The position numbers and the translations under genes were made by a program. From positions 1 through 41,201 of the forward strand of contig CAKPXW010000002.1 in NCBI GenBank assembly GCA_934202505.1: DNA of 41,201 nt, given 5' to 3'. Under the pieces are notes generated by a model. The model saw only the letters and a list, made by a program, of their open reading frames with translations, was not told where the DNA came from and searched no databases. This document shows, in pieces, positions 14,902 through 22,421 of this stretch; the first letter of the stretch is position 1, and each line of letters begins with the position of its first letter. This stretch comes from an uncultured Bacilli bacterium. GTDB taxonomy: Bacteria > Bacillota_I > Bacilli_A > RFN20 > CAG-631.

Positions 14902-17900
14902 ATGAAAAAATATTTTAAAAAAACAAGTATTGCTATAATAATTGTTATGATGTTCATTTTCGCTATTTTTGGTGGCGAGACAATTACAATTCATACAAAC
15001 GCCGATAATACAAAATATAAAACAGTCGTGAACGCTCAAGGTGTCAAGACAGAAAAAGGGACAAAAGCGACAACGCAAGTAGAATTAGGAAATTATATCA
15101 GCCTTGGTAAGTACAACGGCAAGGATGTAATATGGAGGTGCGTCAGTATTGATGAGAAAGGGTTACTTATGCTTGCCGATAACATAATCGACACACTCCC
15201 TTACGACGCTAAGACCAACGACAACAACCGTTCTAAGTCACACAGCCGCAACAATAATCGTGATAACCGCGGCTCTAACTATTGGAAAGACAGCAATATG
15301 CGTTCTTGGCTCAATTCTACGGCAGTATCAGGCGAAGTGAAGTGGCTATGTGGTAATCCGCCAAGGGCCGGTTATGTAAATGAAAATGCGTATGACCAAA
15401 AAGCCGGTTTTTTGAACGACTTTTCCAAAGCCGAGATTGCCGCAATGAAGAACGTGACCCAGCGCTCTTTGGTATCACACCCTGAGTACAATCATGGATT
15501 TCATGATGGTGATGGTCGCTCTGATTTGGAATTTAATGAGAACATTGAGAACGTTGCCAGTAATTTCAACAGTGCATATGGCGAAAACTCGACCGAAAAG
15601 GTTTTTCTGCTAGACGTCCAACAAGTCAATAGAGTGTGGAAAAATTTCGATAATTATTATATAGGCAGAAAAGAAGGATTTGCTTGGCCTTATTGGCTAA
15701 GGACACCTCTTTCTAGTTGCAACCACCTAATGCGCTATGTGGGCAGCAATGGATTTGTTGGAAAAGATTACCCAACAAATGCTATTGGAGTAAGACCTGC
15801 GTTTTATCTAGATTCAGACTATTATGTAACAACCTCCGGCAATGGCAGTGCAAGCAATCCTTATGTTGGCTCTGCACCTGATAAAATCGAGGACGACTAT
15901 ACCATAGCCGAGTCGGAAGAAGACCCAAATCAAGAATGGGACGTAAGCCTTGACCAACAACTTAAACTTACCCTTGGTCCATACTATTCTAGCGATGGCA
16001 AATATGCCACACCGACTATTCCTATCTATACTATCCAAAAGACAAGAAGTGACACCGAAAATATGGTAATTCTTATTTGTGGCGAGGGTTACACCAAGAG
16101 TCAGCAACAAAAGTTTATCAATGATGCAAAAAAAGTATGGGAAGGAGCAATTCAGTACGAACCATATCGTAGTTATGCCGACCGCTTCAACGTATATGCA
16201 CTTTGTACGGCGTCAGAGTCGAGTTTTAACAATGGTGATAGTACATTTTTTGATGTTGTTATAGATAAAAAGGTTGGGCCGATGATTTCAGTAAATAAAA
16301 GTAGTTGGAAAAACCATATTTTCGAACGCTGTATAGGACCTGCATTCATTGAACAAATTCACGACGCTCATATTCCTAATAAAACTGATCCTGATACATT
16401 TATTTGGGACGATGATAAAATGTACCCGCCATTTTATTATGTGCACAACTATATTAATCAATTTGCTTTGCTAGTCAATACGTCTCAAGATTTTGGTGGT
16501 TCACATAGAAATTATAAACGTGGTATCCATTATTTTATAACCCCAGCCGATAACAATCGTGCGCAAAAGTCTTTTGCACATGAGCTTGGTCACGGGTTGC
16601 TAGAACTTGGCGATGAATATATGACTTCAGCCGCAGAATCAATTGACTATACTTCGCTAAATGTGGCATATAATCACAATCCGGAACAAGTAAAGTGGAA
16701 AAAATTACTAGGGTTTAGAAAAACTTTTACATGCAATACACATCCTTCTTATACTGCTTACAATTCCAGTTGGGAATGCCTTATGCGTGATACCAACTAT
16801 CAGTTCTGTGAAGTATGCAAGTTGCAAGGGTACAAGAGAATGTCGCAACTCATAGATGGCAAAAGCCTCTATGTCGCCGACCCAGAAGTTAAGAAATATA
16901 TAGACAGGTATACTAACCCATCGGACTTTGTGGAAACAAATTACAATGGATATATTAATTTTATAAATTATCGTGAGGGAGTTTTGCTTAGCGGCTGGAA
17001 CAAAAACAAATTCAACACGGGTATGGTAGGTGAGAAAATTCAACTTCGCACCATCGTGCAAAATCTTTCAGACACTACGGAACGCCAAGTTACTATGAAA
17101 TTGTGGATAAAGCATGCCGATGGAAGCGTTGCAACTACAACTAGCGGTCAAATGCTAGAAGCAACACAAACTTTTACTATTCCTGTATGGAGCGAAAAGA
17201 GTAAGTTTTGGCAAAAGGGAGCTTTGGAATATAATGGTAGTGATTTGAATTCTGGATTGGAGAATTGTGAGTTGATTTACCAAATTCCACTAGACGCAGT
17301 GCTAAATAACGGCGACACCGTTGCCTTTGAAGTAACTGACGAAAACGGAAATGTGCTTGCTCACGACAATACCGAAACCCAACCATATGCAAACATTAAT
17401 ATTGAATATAAATTTGAGGACGGAAGTCCAATGCCTAATGCAACTAAAGCCGTAATACCTCTTGCAGTGGGAAGCTATGTTAATTGGACGACTGCTCCAT
17501 CACTTTATGGACATGTACTTAGCAAAGTTGATGGCCTAAATCAAATTGTAAGCGGGAGCGGCCAAACGGTGACGTACTATTATGCCAAAAAAATAGACAC
17601 CCATATTCACGATTGGAGTGATTGGGTAAGCAATGGTAACGGAACGCATACCCGCACTTGTACGAAAGATAGTAGTCATACCGAAACAGCAAATTGTTCG
17701 GGCGGAATGGCCACTTGCACAACAAAAGCGGTTTGTGACGTTTGCAAAACAATGTATGGCGAAACTGCATCTCATAACACAACGCAATATGGCGGAAAAG
17801 ACGGCACGGGACACTGGAATACTTGTTCGACTTGCGATAACAAATTCAACTTTGAAGCACATACTCCTGACAGAGAAAAAGCTGATGAAACCACCCCTGT

Positions 17901-18948
17901 AAAATGTACGAAGTGTGGTTTTGTTATCACTCCTGCTGGACATTACGACCATACGGCAGACAGCGAATGGCACAATTCGGCAGATGGAATGTATCACTAT
18001 CACAAATGCACGCATAGCGGTTGCTCCGAGATTTTGGACAAAGCAAATCACTCGGGCGGAACGGCAACTTGCGAAGACAAAGCGGTTTGTTCGGTTTGTG
18101 GCTTTAAATACGGTGAAAAACTCGGTCACGACTGGGGCGAAGTTAAATACATTTGGACGAGTGACAACATTTGCAATGCGGAAAGAGTTTGCAAACACGA
18201 CAGCACCCATATCGAAAGCGAAACGATGATTGCAACAAAAATGGTAATCGCAGCGGCAACCTGCAAAGAAAAAGGTAAAATGAAATATACCGCTACCTTT
18301 GTGAATACTGCATTTGCGGTGCAAGAAAAGGAAGTAGATATTGATTTTGCTCCACATAATTTTGGAGCGTGGAAAGACGAAATTCCTGCAACAACGGAAG
18401 AATTTGGTACAAAAGGTCACAAAGACTGCATGGTTTGTGGAAGGCACTTTGACAAAGATGACAAGGAAATCACCAAGCTCAGAATTTCCAAAATCGGTAC
18501 ATATAATGTGGTAATCAACGGTGAAAGCAAATTCTATGCAGATGGAGAAAGCGTAACAGTAAAAGCAAAAGATAAAGAAGGAAAAATATTCAAAGGCTGG
18601 CAGGATGAAAGTGGTGAAATTGTAAACACCGAAAAGAGTTATACCTTTACGGTAACGAAAGATAGAAGTCTTACTGCTGTGTATGAAGATGCTCTTGCAA
18701 CAAAGAAAGGATTGTCTGACGGACAGATTGCTGGAATAGTAATCGGTTTGGTAGTGGTCACAGGGCTTGGCGGATTCGCAATCTTCTGGTTTGCGATTAA
18801 GAAAAAGACTTTTGTAGATTTGGGTGCAACTTTGAAAAAAGGCTTTATGGTTATAGGTAATGGTATAAAAAACACTGGTCATGCAATAGGCAATTTCTTC
18901 AAAAATCTTTGGACTAAAATTAAAGTTTTATTTACCAAGAAGAAATGA
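14902..18948 (+). CDS. large surface metallopeptidase: DUF6273 + M64 (IgA-peptidase-like) + MucBP and Cys-rich repeats + TM anchor
   Basis: The 1348-residue protein has a signal peptide (residues 1-36), a DUF6273 domain (about 60-310, with YWLRTP and GVRPAFYL), an M64 peptidase domain (about 385-650, GEGYTKSQQQ near 393 and active site HELGHGLLELGDEY with first His near 560), a MucBP-like domain (about 828-890), Cys/His-rich repeats (about 900-1075, HDW-x-W, TCTKDSSH, AVCDVC), a bacterial InlB-type repeat (about 1195-1250) and a C-terminal membrane helix (about 1275-1300) with a basic tail. It lacks LPXTG. It would cleave host or glycan-linked proteins at the surface. AGAGGTGA precedes the ATG. 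Codon use is clearly richer in G and C than all neighbours, indicating acquisition. Confidence 0.9.
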   Translation: MKKYFKKTSIAIIIVMMFIFAIFGGETITIHTNADNTKYKTVVNAQGVKTEKGTKATTQVELGNYISLGKYNGKDVIWRCVSIDEKGLLMLADNIIDTLPYDAKTNDNNRSKSHSRNNNRDNRGSNYWKDSNMRSWLNSTAVSGEVKWLCGNPPRAGYVNENAYDQKAGFLNDFSKAEIAAMKNVTQRSLVSHPEYNHGFHDGDGRSDLEFNENIENVASNFNSAYGENSTEKVFLLDVQQVNRVWKNFDNYYIGRKEGFAWPYWLRTPLSSCNHLMRYVGSNGFVGKDYPTNAIGVRPAFYLDSDYYVTTSGNGSASNPYVGSAPDKIEDDYTIAESEEDPNQEWDVSLDQQLKLTLGPYYSSDGKYATPTIPIYTIQKTRSDTENMVILICGEGYTKSQQQKFINDAKKVWEGAIQYEPYRSYADRFNVYALCTASESSFNNGDSTFFDVVIDKKVGPMISVNKSSWKNHIFERCIGPAFIEQIHDAHIPNKTDPDTFIWDDDKMYPPFYYVHNYINQFALLVNTSQDFGGSHRNYKRGIHYFITPADNNRAQKSFAHELGHGLLELGDEYMTSAAESIDYTSLNVAYNHNPEQVKWKKLLGFRKTFTCNTHPSYTAYNSSWECLMRDTNYQFCEVCKLQGYKRMSQLIDGKSLYVADPEVKKYIDRYTNPSDFVETNYNGYINFINYREGVLLSGWNKNKFNTGMVGEKIQLRTIVQNLSDTTERQVTMKLWIKHADGSVATTTSGQMLEATQTFTIPVWSEKSKFWQKGALEYNGSDLNSGLENCELIYQIPLDAVLNNGDTVAFEVTDENGNVLAHDNTETQPYANINIEYKFEDGSPMPNATKAVIPLAVGSYVNWTTAPSLYGHVLSKVDGLNQIVSGSGQTVTYYYAKKIDTHIHDWSDWVSNGNGTHTRTCTKDSSHTETANCSGGMATCTTKAVCDVCKTMYGETASHNTTQYGGKDGTGHWNTCSTCDNKFNFEAHTPDREKADETTPVKCTKCGFVITPAGHYDHTADSEWHNSADGMYHYHKCTHSGCSEILDKANHSGGTATCEDKAVCSVCGFKYGEKLGHDWGEVKYIWTSDNICNAERVCKHDSTHIESETMIATKMVIAAATCKEKGKMKYTATFVNTAFAVQEKEVDIDFAPHNFGAWKDEIPATTEEFGTKGHKDCMVCGRHFDKDDKEITKLRISKIGTYNVVINGESKFYADGESVTVKAKDKEGKIFKGWQDESGEIVNTEKSYTFTVTKDRSLTAVYEDALATKKGLSDGQIAGIVIGLVVVTGLGGFAIFWFAIKKKTFVDLGATLKKGFMVIGNGIKNTGHAIGNFFKNLWTKIKVLFTKKK

Positions 18949-19008
18949 TGTGCACCAATTAGAAAAAGCAAATATCAATAAAAAGGTTAGAGAAAGTTGT
19001 AAGTATGC

Positions 19009-19014
19009 TATACT
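19009..19014 (+). promoter_or_regulatory. -10-like TATACT before the cytidine deaminase-like gene
   Basis: TATACT lies 23 bases before the start at 19038, with a poor -35 (TTAGAG). I see no terminator after the M64 gene in 18949-19000, so read-through is also possible. Confidence 0.4.
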
Positions 19015-19037
19015 TTTCTATGAGGTGAATATTTTTT

Positions 19038-19430
19038 ATGAATGAAATTTGGAATAAATTATATACTGCTGCCAAAGGCGTATTAAATCCTAGAAAAATA
19101 TCTAAATGGATGGAATCTGGAGGAGTCGCTGCAGCAATTGAATCAGAATCTGGGAAAATATATACCGGTGTTTGTATTGATTGTGCTTGTACTTTAGGAA
19201 TATGTGCCGAAAGAAACGCCATCTTTAATATGATAACTAATGGGGAAAGTAAAATTAAAAGAGTTATTGCTATAAACTATGATGGAAAAGTATTGCCACC
19301 TTGTGGTGCTTGTCGTGAACTTATGACTCAACTTATGCCTGATAGTTATAAAGAAATAGAAATAATGCTTGACTTTGAAAATAAAAAAATAATGTCACTT
19401 GGCGATTTAACTCCAGAATGGTGGATTTAA
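19038..19430 (+). CDS. cytidine deaminase-like (blasticidin-S deaminase-type) zinc enzyme
   Basis: This 130-residue protein carries both zinc motifs of the cytidine deaminase superfamily: CAERNA near residue 55 (zinc Cys and catalytic Glu) and PCGACREL near 88-93 (two zinc Cys). The length fits homotetrameric cytidine deaminases. The segments YTGVCIDCACTLGICAER and the C-terminal LTPEWW resemble the subgroup that includes blasticidin-S deaminase-like proteins rather than housekeeping Cdd. GAGGTGAA precedes the ATG. Directly downstream lie two damaged genes. The exact substrate is uncertain. Confidence 0.85.
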   Translation: MNEIWNKLYTAAKGVLNPRKISKWMESGGVAAAIESESGKIYTGVCIDCACTLGICAERNAIFNMITNGESKIKRVIAINYDGKVLPPCGACRELMTQLMPDSYKEIEIMLDFENKKIMSLGDLTPEWWI

Positions 19431-19431
19431 A

Positions 19432-19557
19432 ATAATTAAATTTATATTACCTAGTATAGAAAATAAAGAAGATTTTTTATCTTTTTATAAAGAAATAGAA
19501 GCAAATGGTGAAGAGTGCATAGGTCTTTAAAATCACACCGATTATGATAAATAGCTA
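19432..19557 (+). pseudogene. 5' remnant of a GNAT-type acetyltransferase gene
   Basis: Two bases after the deaminase stop, a frame reads I-I-K-F-I-L-P-S-I-E-N-K-E-D-F-L-S-F-Y-K, then EANGEECIGL, stop, NHTDYDK, stop. This is the typical N-terminus of GNAT acetyltransferases whose pattern runs to DYDKWL. The start codon has become ATA and two nonsense codons (19528 TAA and 19552 TAG, the latter one base from TGG) are present. The rest of the gene is gone. Confidence 0.75.
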
Positions 19558-19823
19558 AAAGAAAGGCAAAAAGACCAGCTGAAATATTTGCTTATACATT
19601 TGGAACTATTTCATCACTTAGTTTTGGACTTGGAATGTGCCTTGCTATGCAAGTTATTGGCAATGGAACAACTATGATGATTCTGGGTATAATAATTGGC
19701 ATTATTGGTATGGTTTTAGTAGGTATCAATTATCCAATTTATAAAAGAATATTGGATAATAGCAAAAAGAAATATGCATCTGATATCATAACTTTAGCAA
19801 AACAAATTTCAGAAAAAGAATAA
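19551..19823 (+). pseudogene. N-terminally truncated small membrane protein (so-called dihydropteridine reductase family)
   Basis: The open frame from 19551 reads AKRKAKRPAEIFAYTFG, then two hydrophobic segments (FGLGMCLAMQVIG and MMILGIIIGIIGMVLVGINY) and a polar tail ending AKQISEKE. This is the C-terminal two thirds of a roughly 120-residue two-helix membrane protein of clostridia that databases call dihydropteridine reductase without good functional support. The N-terminal third and start region are missing; the first ATG is internal at 19635, without a ribosome site. The break coincides with the end of the GNAT remnant, so one deletion probably joined both. Confidence 0.7.
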
Positions 19824-19843
19824 TATAAAGGAGGCGGCATTAT

Positions 19844-20437
19844 ATGAATAAAAATGAAAGTAAATACTATAATACCGCTCTTTTACTCATTCTTGAAAAG
19901 AAAGAATATGAATTCATATCTATTAAGGAAGTATGTGAAAAAGCAGGCGTTAATAGGTCAACTTTTTATCTTCATTACGAAACAATGGATGACTTACTTA
20001 ATGAAGCAATTGAAATGGTAAATGATAATTCCTTTTCGGTTTTTAACATTAATTCAAAATCGCTCATAACAAAAAGCCTCGAAAATAAGGATAAAAAAGA
20101 ACTAATTTTTATAAAAGGCACTATTTTAAAACCTTATTTAAATTATATATTAGAAAACCAGAAATTATTTTTACTATCTTATAAAAAATATAAGTTTTTT
20201 AAGGGCGATGAAAAATTTAATAAATTAAGCAAAGAACTTTTTCTTCCAATTACTAAAGTATTTAAAATAAAAGAAGAGCGCCAAGAATATTGTATTAAAT
20301 ATTTTAGAGATGGTATTATGTCAATAATCTATGGTTGTAAAGAATCAATAGATACAATAATTGAAATCATTTACGATTGCACAGACATTCAAAAGCATTT
20401 AGATGAAATTAACTCTAAAGATCAAACAAAATCTTGA
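19844..20437 (+). CDS. TetR/AcrR-family transcriptional regulator
   Basis: The 197-residue protein has a TetR-type HTH at about residues 20-58 (FISIKEVCEKAGVNRSTFYLHY, then ETMDDLLNE), the family's best conserved region. The C-terminal ligand or dimer domain resembles the TetR_C group found in DhaS-like regulators (YCIKYFRDGIMSIIYGC). AAAGGAGG is 10 bases before the ATG. It sits 20 bases after the truncated membrane gene and was probably co-transcribed with it, so it may have lost its target. It ends inside a terminator. Confidence 0.88.
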   Translation: MNKNESKYYNTALLLILEKKEYEFISIKEVCEKAGVNRSTFYLHYETMDDLLNEAIEMVNDNSFSVFNINSKSLITKSLENKDKKELIFIKGTILKPYLNYILENQKLFLLSYKKYKFFKGDEKFNKLSKELFLPITKVFKIKEERQEYCIKYFRDGIMSIIYGCKESIDTIIEIIYDCTDIQKHLDEINSKDQTKS

Positions 20438-20462
20438 TCATTAATCGACCAAGATTTTTTCT
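20428..20462 (+). terminator. intrinsic terminator overlapping the TetR stop
   Basis: A perfect 9-bp stem, AAAATCTTG with CAAGATTTT, is extended inside by TC/GA and followed by TTTC. The left arm contains the TGA stop codon. Confidence 0.85.
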
Positions 20463-20480
20463 TATAATATAATCTTTTTA

Positions 20481-20489
20481 TGCTATAAT
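20481..20489 (+). promoter_or_regulatory. extended -10 promoter of rmuC
   Basis: TGCTATAAT is a full extended -10 element, with CTTATA 17 bases upstream as a weak -35. It lies 50 bases before the rmuC start. Confidence 0.6.
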
Positions 20490-20539
20490 TTGATTAAAAA
20501 AATGTGCTTTACTTGTAAAGTTTAATAGGAGGAAAATAG

Positions 20540-21751
20540 ATGCTACTAATTACTTTAATTTTATCTTCATTATCCTTTATTGGAATTATAACTTTATTGA
20601 TTTTATATTTAACAAAGAAAAAAGATAATTTATCTTCTTCAAACAGTTTAACTGAAATTGGTAAAATTTCTTATCAGCTTGATAATTTAACAAAAGATTT
20701 AAAAACAAATATTCAAGTTATTGTAAGTGAAGAAATGAATAAAATTAATAACATTTCTTTGAAAAGTAGTGAAAATAACAATGCAAAACTGGAAAGATTT
20801 CAAAATGGTATAACTGAATCTTTATCTAAAAGATTTGATGCTTTAAATAAGCAAATTGATGATAAATTCATTGAAATCAATAAAAAAGTAGATGAAAAAA
20901 TTTCCGAAGGATTTAAAGGTTCTTCAGAAAGTATTGCTCAAGTTAGAGAAAGATTACAAGCGATAGATACTGCACAGAAAAACATTGAAAAATTATCCAC
21001 AGATGTAATTTCTTTAAAAAATGTTCTTGAAGGTAATCAATCAAGAGGCCAATATGGTGAATATCAACTTTCAATGGTCCTTCATAATATATTTGGGGAC
21101 ACAAAAGGCTGCTATGAAGAGCAATACACTTTTAAAAAAGTATACGATGGTGATGATGTACGTGCTGATGCTGTAGTTTTTATGCCAGAACCAAATAAAA
21201 TGATTTGTATTGATTCTAAATTTCCATTTCAAGATTATCAAATACTAATCGATAATAAAGAAAATGAAAATAAAGATATTTATTTAAAAGAATTTTCTAA
21301 CGCTATTAAAAAACATATAACTGCTATAAAAGATAAATATATTATTGAAAACAAAACTGCTCCTGAAGCAATCATTTTTATACCAAATGATGGAGTGTTT
21401 GCTTTTATTCATCATAACTGTCAAGATGTCGTAGAATATGCTAGAGAAAAAAGAGTAATCATTACTTCACCAAGCACTCTTCCTGCTATACTTGTTACAA
21501 TAAATATGGTAAGACTTGAAGTTGAAAGATCGAAAAATGCTAAAATAATATCAGAGCAATTAACTAAACTTGGAAAACAATTTGAATTATTTGATAAAGA
21601 ATGGAATAAATTTTCTAATCAATTATCGACAATGTCTAAATCAAGAGAACAATTAGATAGAAGAGTTAATAACATTACTAATAGATTTGAATCGATAAGT
21701 GGAACTAATGTTAAAATAGAAGATATTGATGAAATAAATCAAAACAATTGA
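20540..21751 (+). CDS. rmuC: DNA recombination protein RmuC
   Basis: RmuC is a membrane-tethered protein linked to suppression of inverted-repeat rearrangements. The 403 residues show an N-terminal membrane helix (1-25), a long coiled coil (about 35-165) and the RmuC nuclease-like domain (about 168-370). The PD-(D/E)XK-type residues are visible: GQYGEYQL, RADAVVF and ICIDSKFPF. EAIIFIPNDGVFAF is another family hallmark. AGGAGG lies before the ATG. The stop codon TGA overlaps the operator and promoter of the following arsR-type gene. Confidence 0.93.
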   Translation: MLLITLILSSLSFIGIITLLILYLTKKKDNLSSSNSLTEIGKISYQLDNLTKDLKTNIQVIVSEEMNKINNISLKSSENNNAKLERFQNGITESLSKRFDALNKQIDDKFIEINKKVDEKISEGFKGSSESIAQVRERLQAIDTAQKNIEKLSTDVISLKNVLEGNQSRGQYGEYQLSMVLHNIFGDTKGCYEEQYTFKKVYDGDDVRADAVVFMPEPNKMICIDSKFPFQDYQILIDNKENENKDIYLKEFSNAIKKHITAIKDKYIIENKTAPEAIIFIPNDGVFAFIHHNCQDVVEYAREKRVIITSPSTLPAILVTINMVRLEVERSKNAKIISEQLTKLGKQFELFDKEWNKFSNQLSTMSKSREQLDRRVNNITNRFESISGTNVKIEDIDEINQNN

Positions 21752-21753
21752 AT

Positions 21754-21784
21754 AGTTGACAAACTGTTCAACTAATGATAATAT
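21754..21784 (+). promoter_or_regulatory. promoter and operator of the arsR/cadC metal-resistance operon
   Basis: TTGACA at 21756-21761 and TAATAT at 21779-21784 have an ideal 17-base spacer. AGTTGACA and TGTTCAACT form an imperfect inverted repeat covering the -35 box and spacer, the usual position of ArsR/SmtB operators. A closely similar sequence precedes the ATPase gene at 22387. Confidence 0.85.
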
Positions 21785-21807
21785 ATTCTCGAAAGCAGGT
21801 GAGAAGT

Positions 21808-22122
21808 ATGGATTTAAAGCATGTCAAACAAGAAATGCCAAATACAAAACGTTTAGAAGCTTTAACAAATTTATTTAAAGTTTTAGGTGATATGACAAGA
21901 GCCAAAATTTTATATACTATAGAAACTGATGAACTATGTGTAAATGATATTTGTGAATGTGTTGATATGACAAAATCTGCTGTATCCCATCAGTTAAAAA
22001 TTTTAAGAGATGCACATTTAGTTAAGTCACGCAAAATAGGAAAAGAAGTATTTTATTCTTTAGATGATGACCATGTTTCTTTAATTTTTAAATGTGCATT
22101 AGAACATGTTGATGAACAATAA
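21808..22122 (+). CDS. ArsR/SmtB-family zinc/cadmium-responsive repressor
   Basis: The start at 21808 follows AGGTGAG. The 104-residue winged-helix protein has the HTH MTKSAVSHQLKILRDAHLV. In the C-terminal helix, DDHVSLIFKCALEHVDE reproduces exactly the SmtB alpha-5 metal site D-x-H-x10-H-x2-E. ELCVNDICEC resembles the alpha-3 cysteine region of CadC. Both metal sites may therefore exist. It should repress its own operon and be released by zinc or cadmium, matching the HMA protein and P1B ATPase downstream. Confidence 0.93.
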   Translation: MDLKHVKQEMPNTKRLEALTNLFKVLGDMTRAKILYTIETDELCVNDICECVDMTKSAVSHQLKILRDAHLVKSRKIGKEVFYSLDDDHVSLIFKCALEHVDEQ

Positions 22123-22137
22123 GGAGAATTTATTAAA

Positions 22138-22347
22138 ATGAAAAAAGTATTTAAAATTGAAGTTGATTGTGCTGTATGTGCGCAAAAATGTGAAGATGCA
22201 ATTAAAAAAGTTGCTGGCGTAAATAATTGTCAAGTAAATTTTATGACTCAAAAAATGACAATTGAAGCAGACGATGTTGATTCAATAATGAAAAGTGTCT
22301 TAAAAGCTGCTAAAAAAGTTGAACCGGATTTTGAAATAGAAGAATAA
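22138..22347 (+). CDS. heavy-metal-associated (HMA) domain protein
   Basis: This 69-residue protein is a single ferredoxin-like HMA domain. The metal-binding loop is DCAVCAQKCEDAIKKV near residues 10-25, with the zinc/cadmium-type DCxxC form rather than the copper-type MxCxxC. It probably delivers metal to, or replaces the missing N-terminal domain of, the ATPase encoded next. AAGGAG lies between the arsR stop and this start. A perfect hairpin with a T run follows. Confidence 0.9.
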   Translation: MKKVFKIEVDCAVCAQKCEDAIKKVAGVNNCQVNFMTQKMTIEADDVDSIMKSVLKAAKKVEPDFEIEE

Positions 22348-22349
22348 TT

Positions 22350-22379
22350 ATTGGTATAGAAAATATACCAATGTTTTTT
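22350..22379 (+). terminator. terminator-like hairpin between the HMA and ATPase genes
   Basis: A perfect 9-bp stem, ATTGGTATA with TATACCAAT and loop GAAAA, is followed by GTTTTTT. It lies inside the presumed operon and may attenuate expression of the ATPase. Confidence 0.75.
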
Positions 22380-22386
22380 AAGCAAT

Positions 22387-22406
22387 AGTTGAACAAACGC
22401 TCAACC
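22387..22406 (+). promoter_or_regulatory. second ArsR-type operator-like site before the ATPase gene
   Basis: AGTTGAACAAACG-CTCAACC aligns base for base with the arsR operator AGTTGA-CAAACTGTTCAACT apart from small gaps. It lies directly upstream of the ATPase ribosome site. I see no good -10/-35 pair positioned to use it. Confidence 0.6.
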
Positions 22407-22421
22407 AAAAAGGAGATTATT

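Noticed and set aside
17536..18882. 448-residue open frame on the minus strand inside the M64 gene
   Set aside because: It is antisense to a clear multi-domain protein, has no ribosome site and its composition reflects the G+C-richer codon use of the sense gene.
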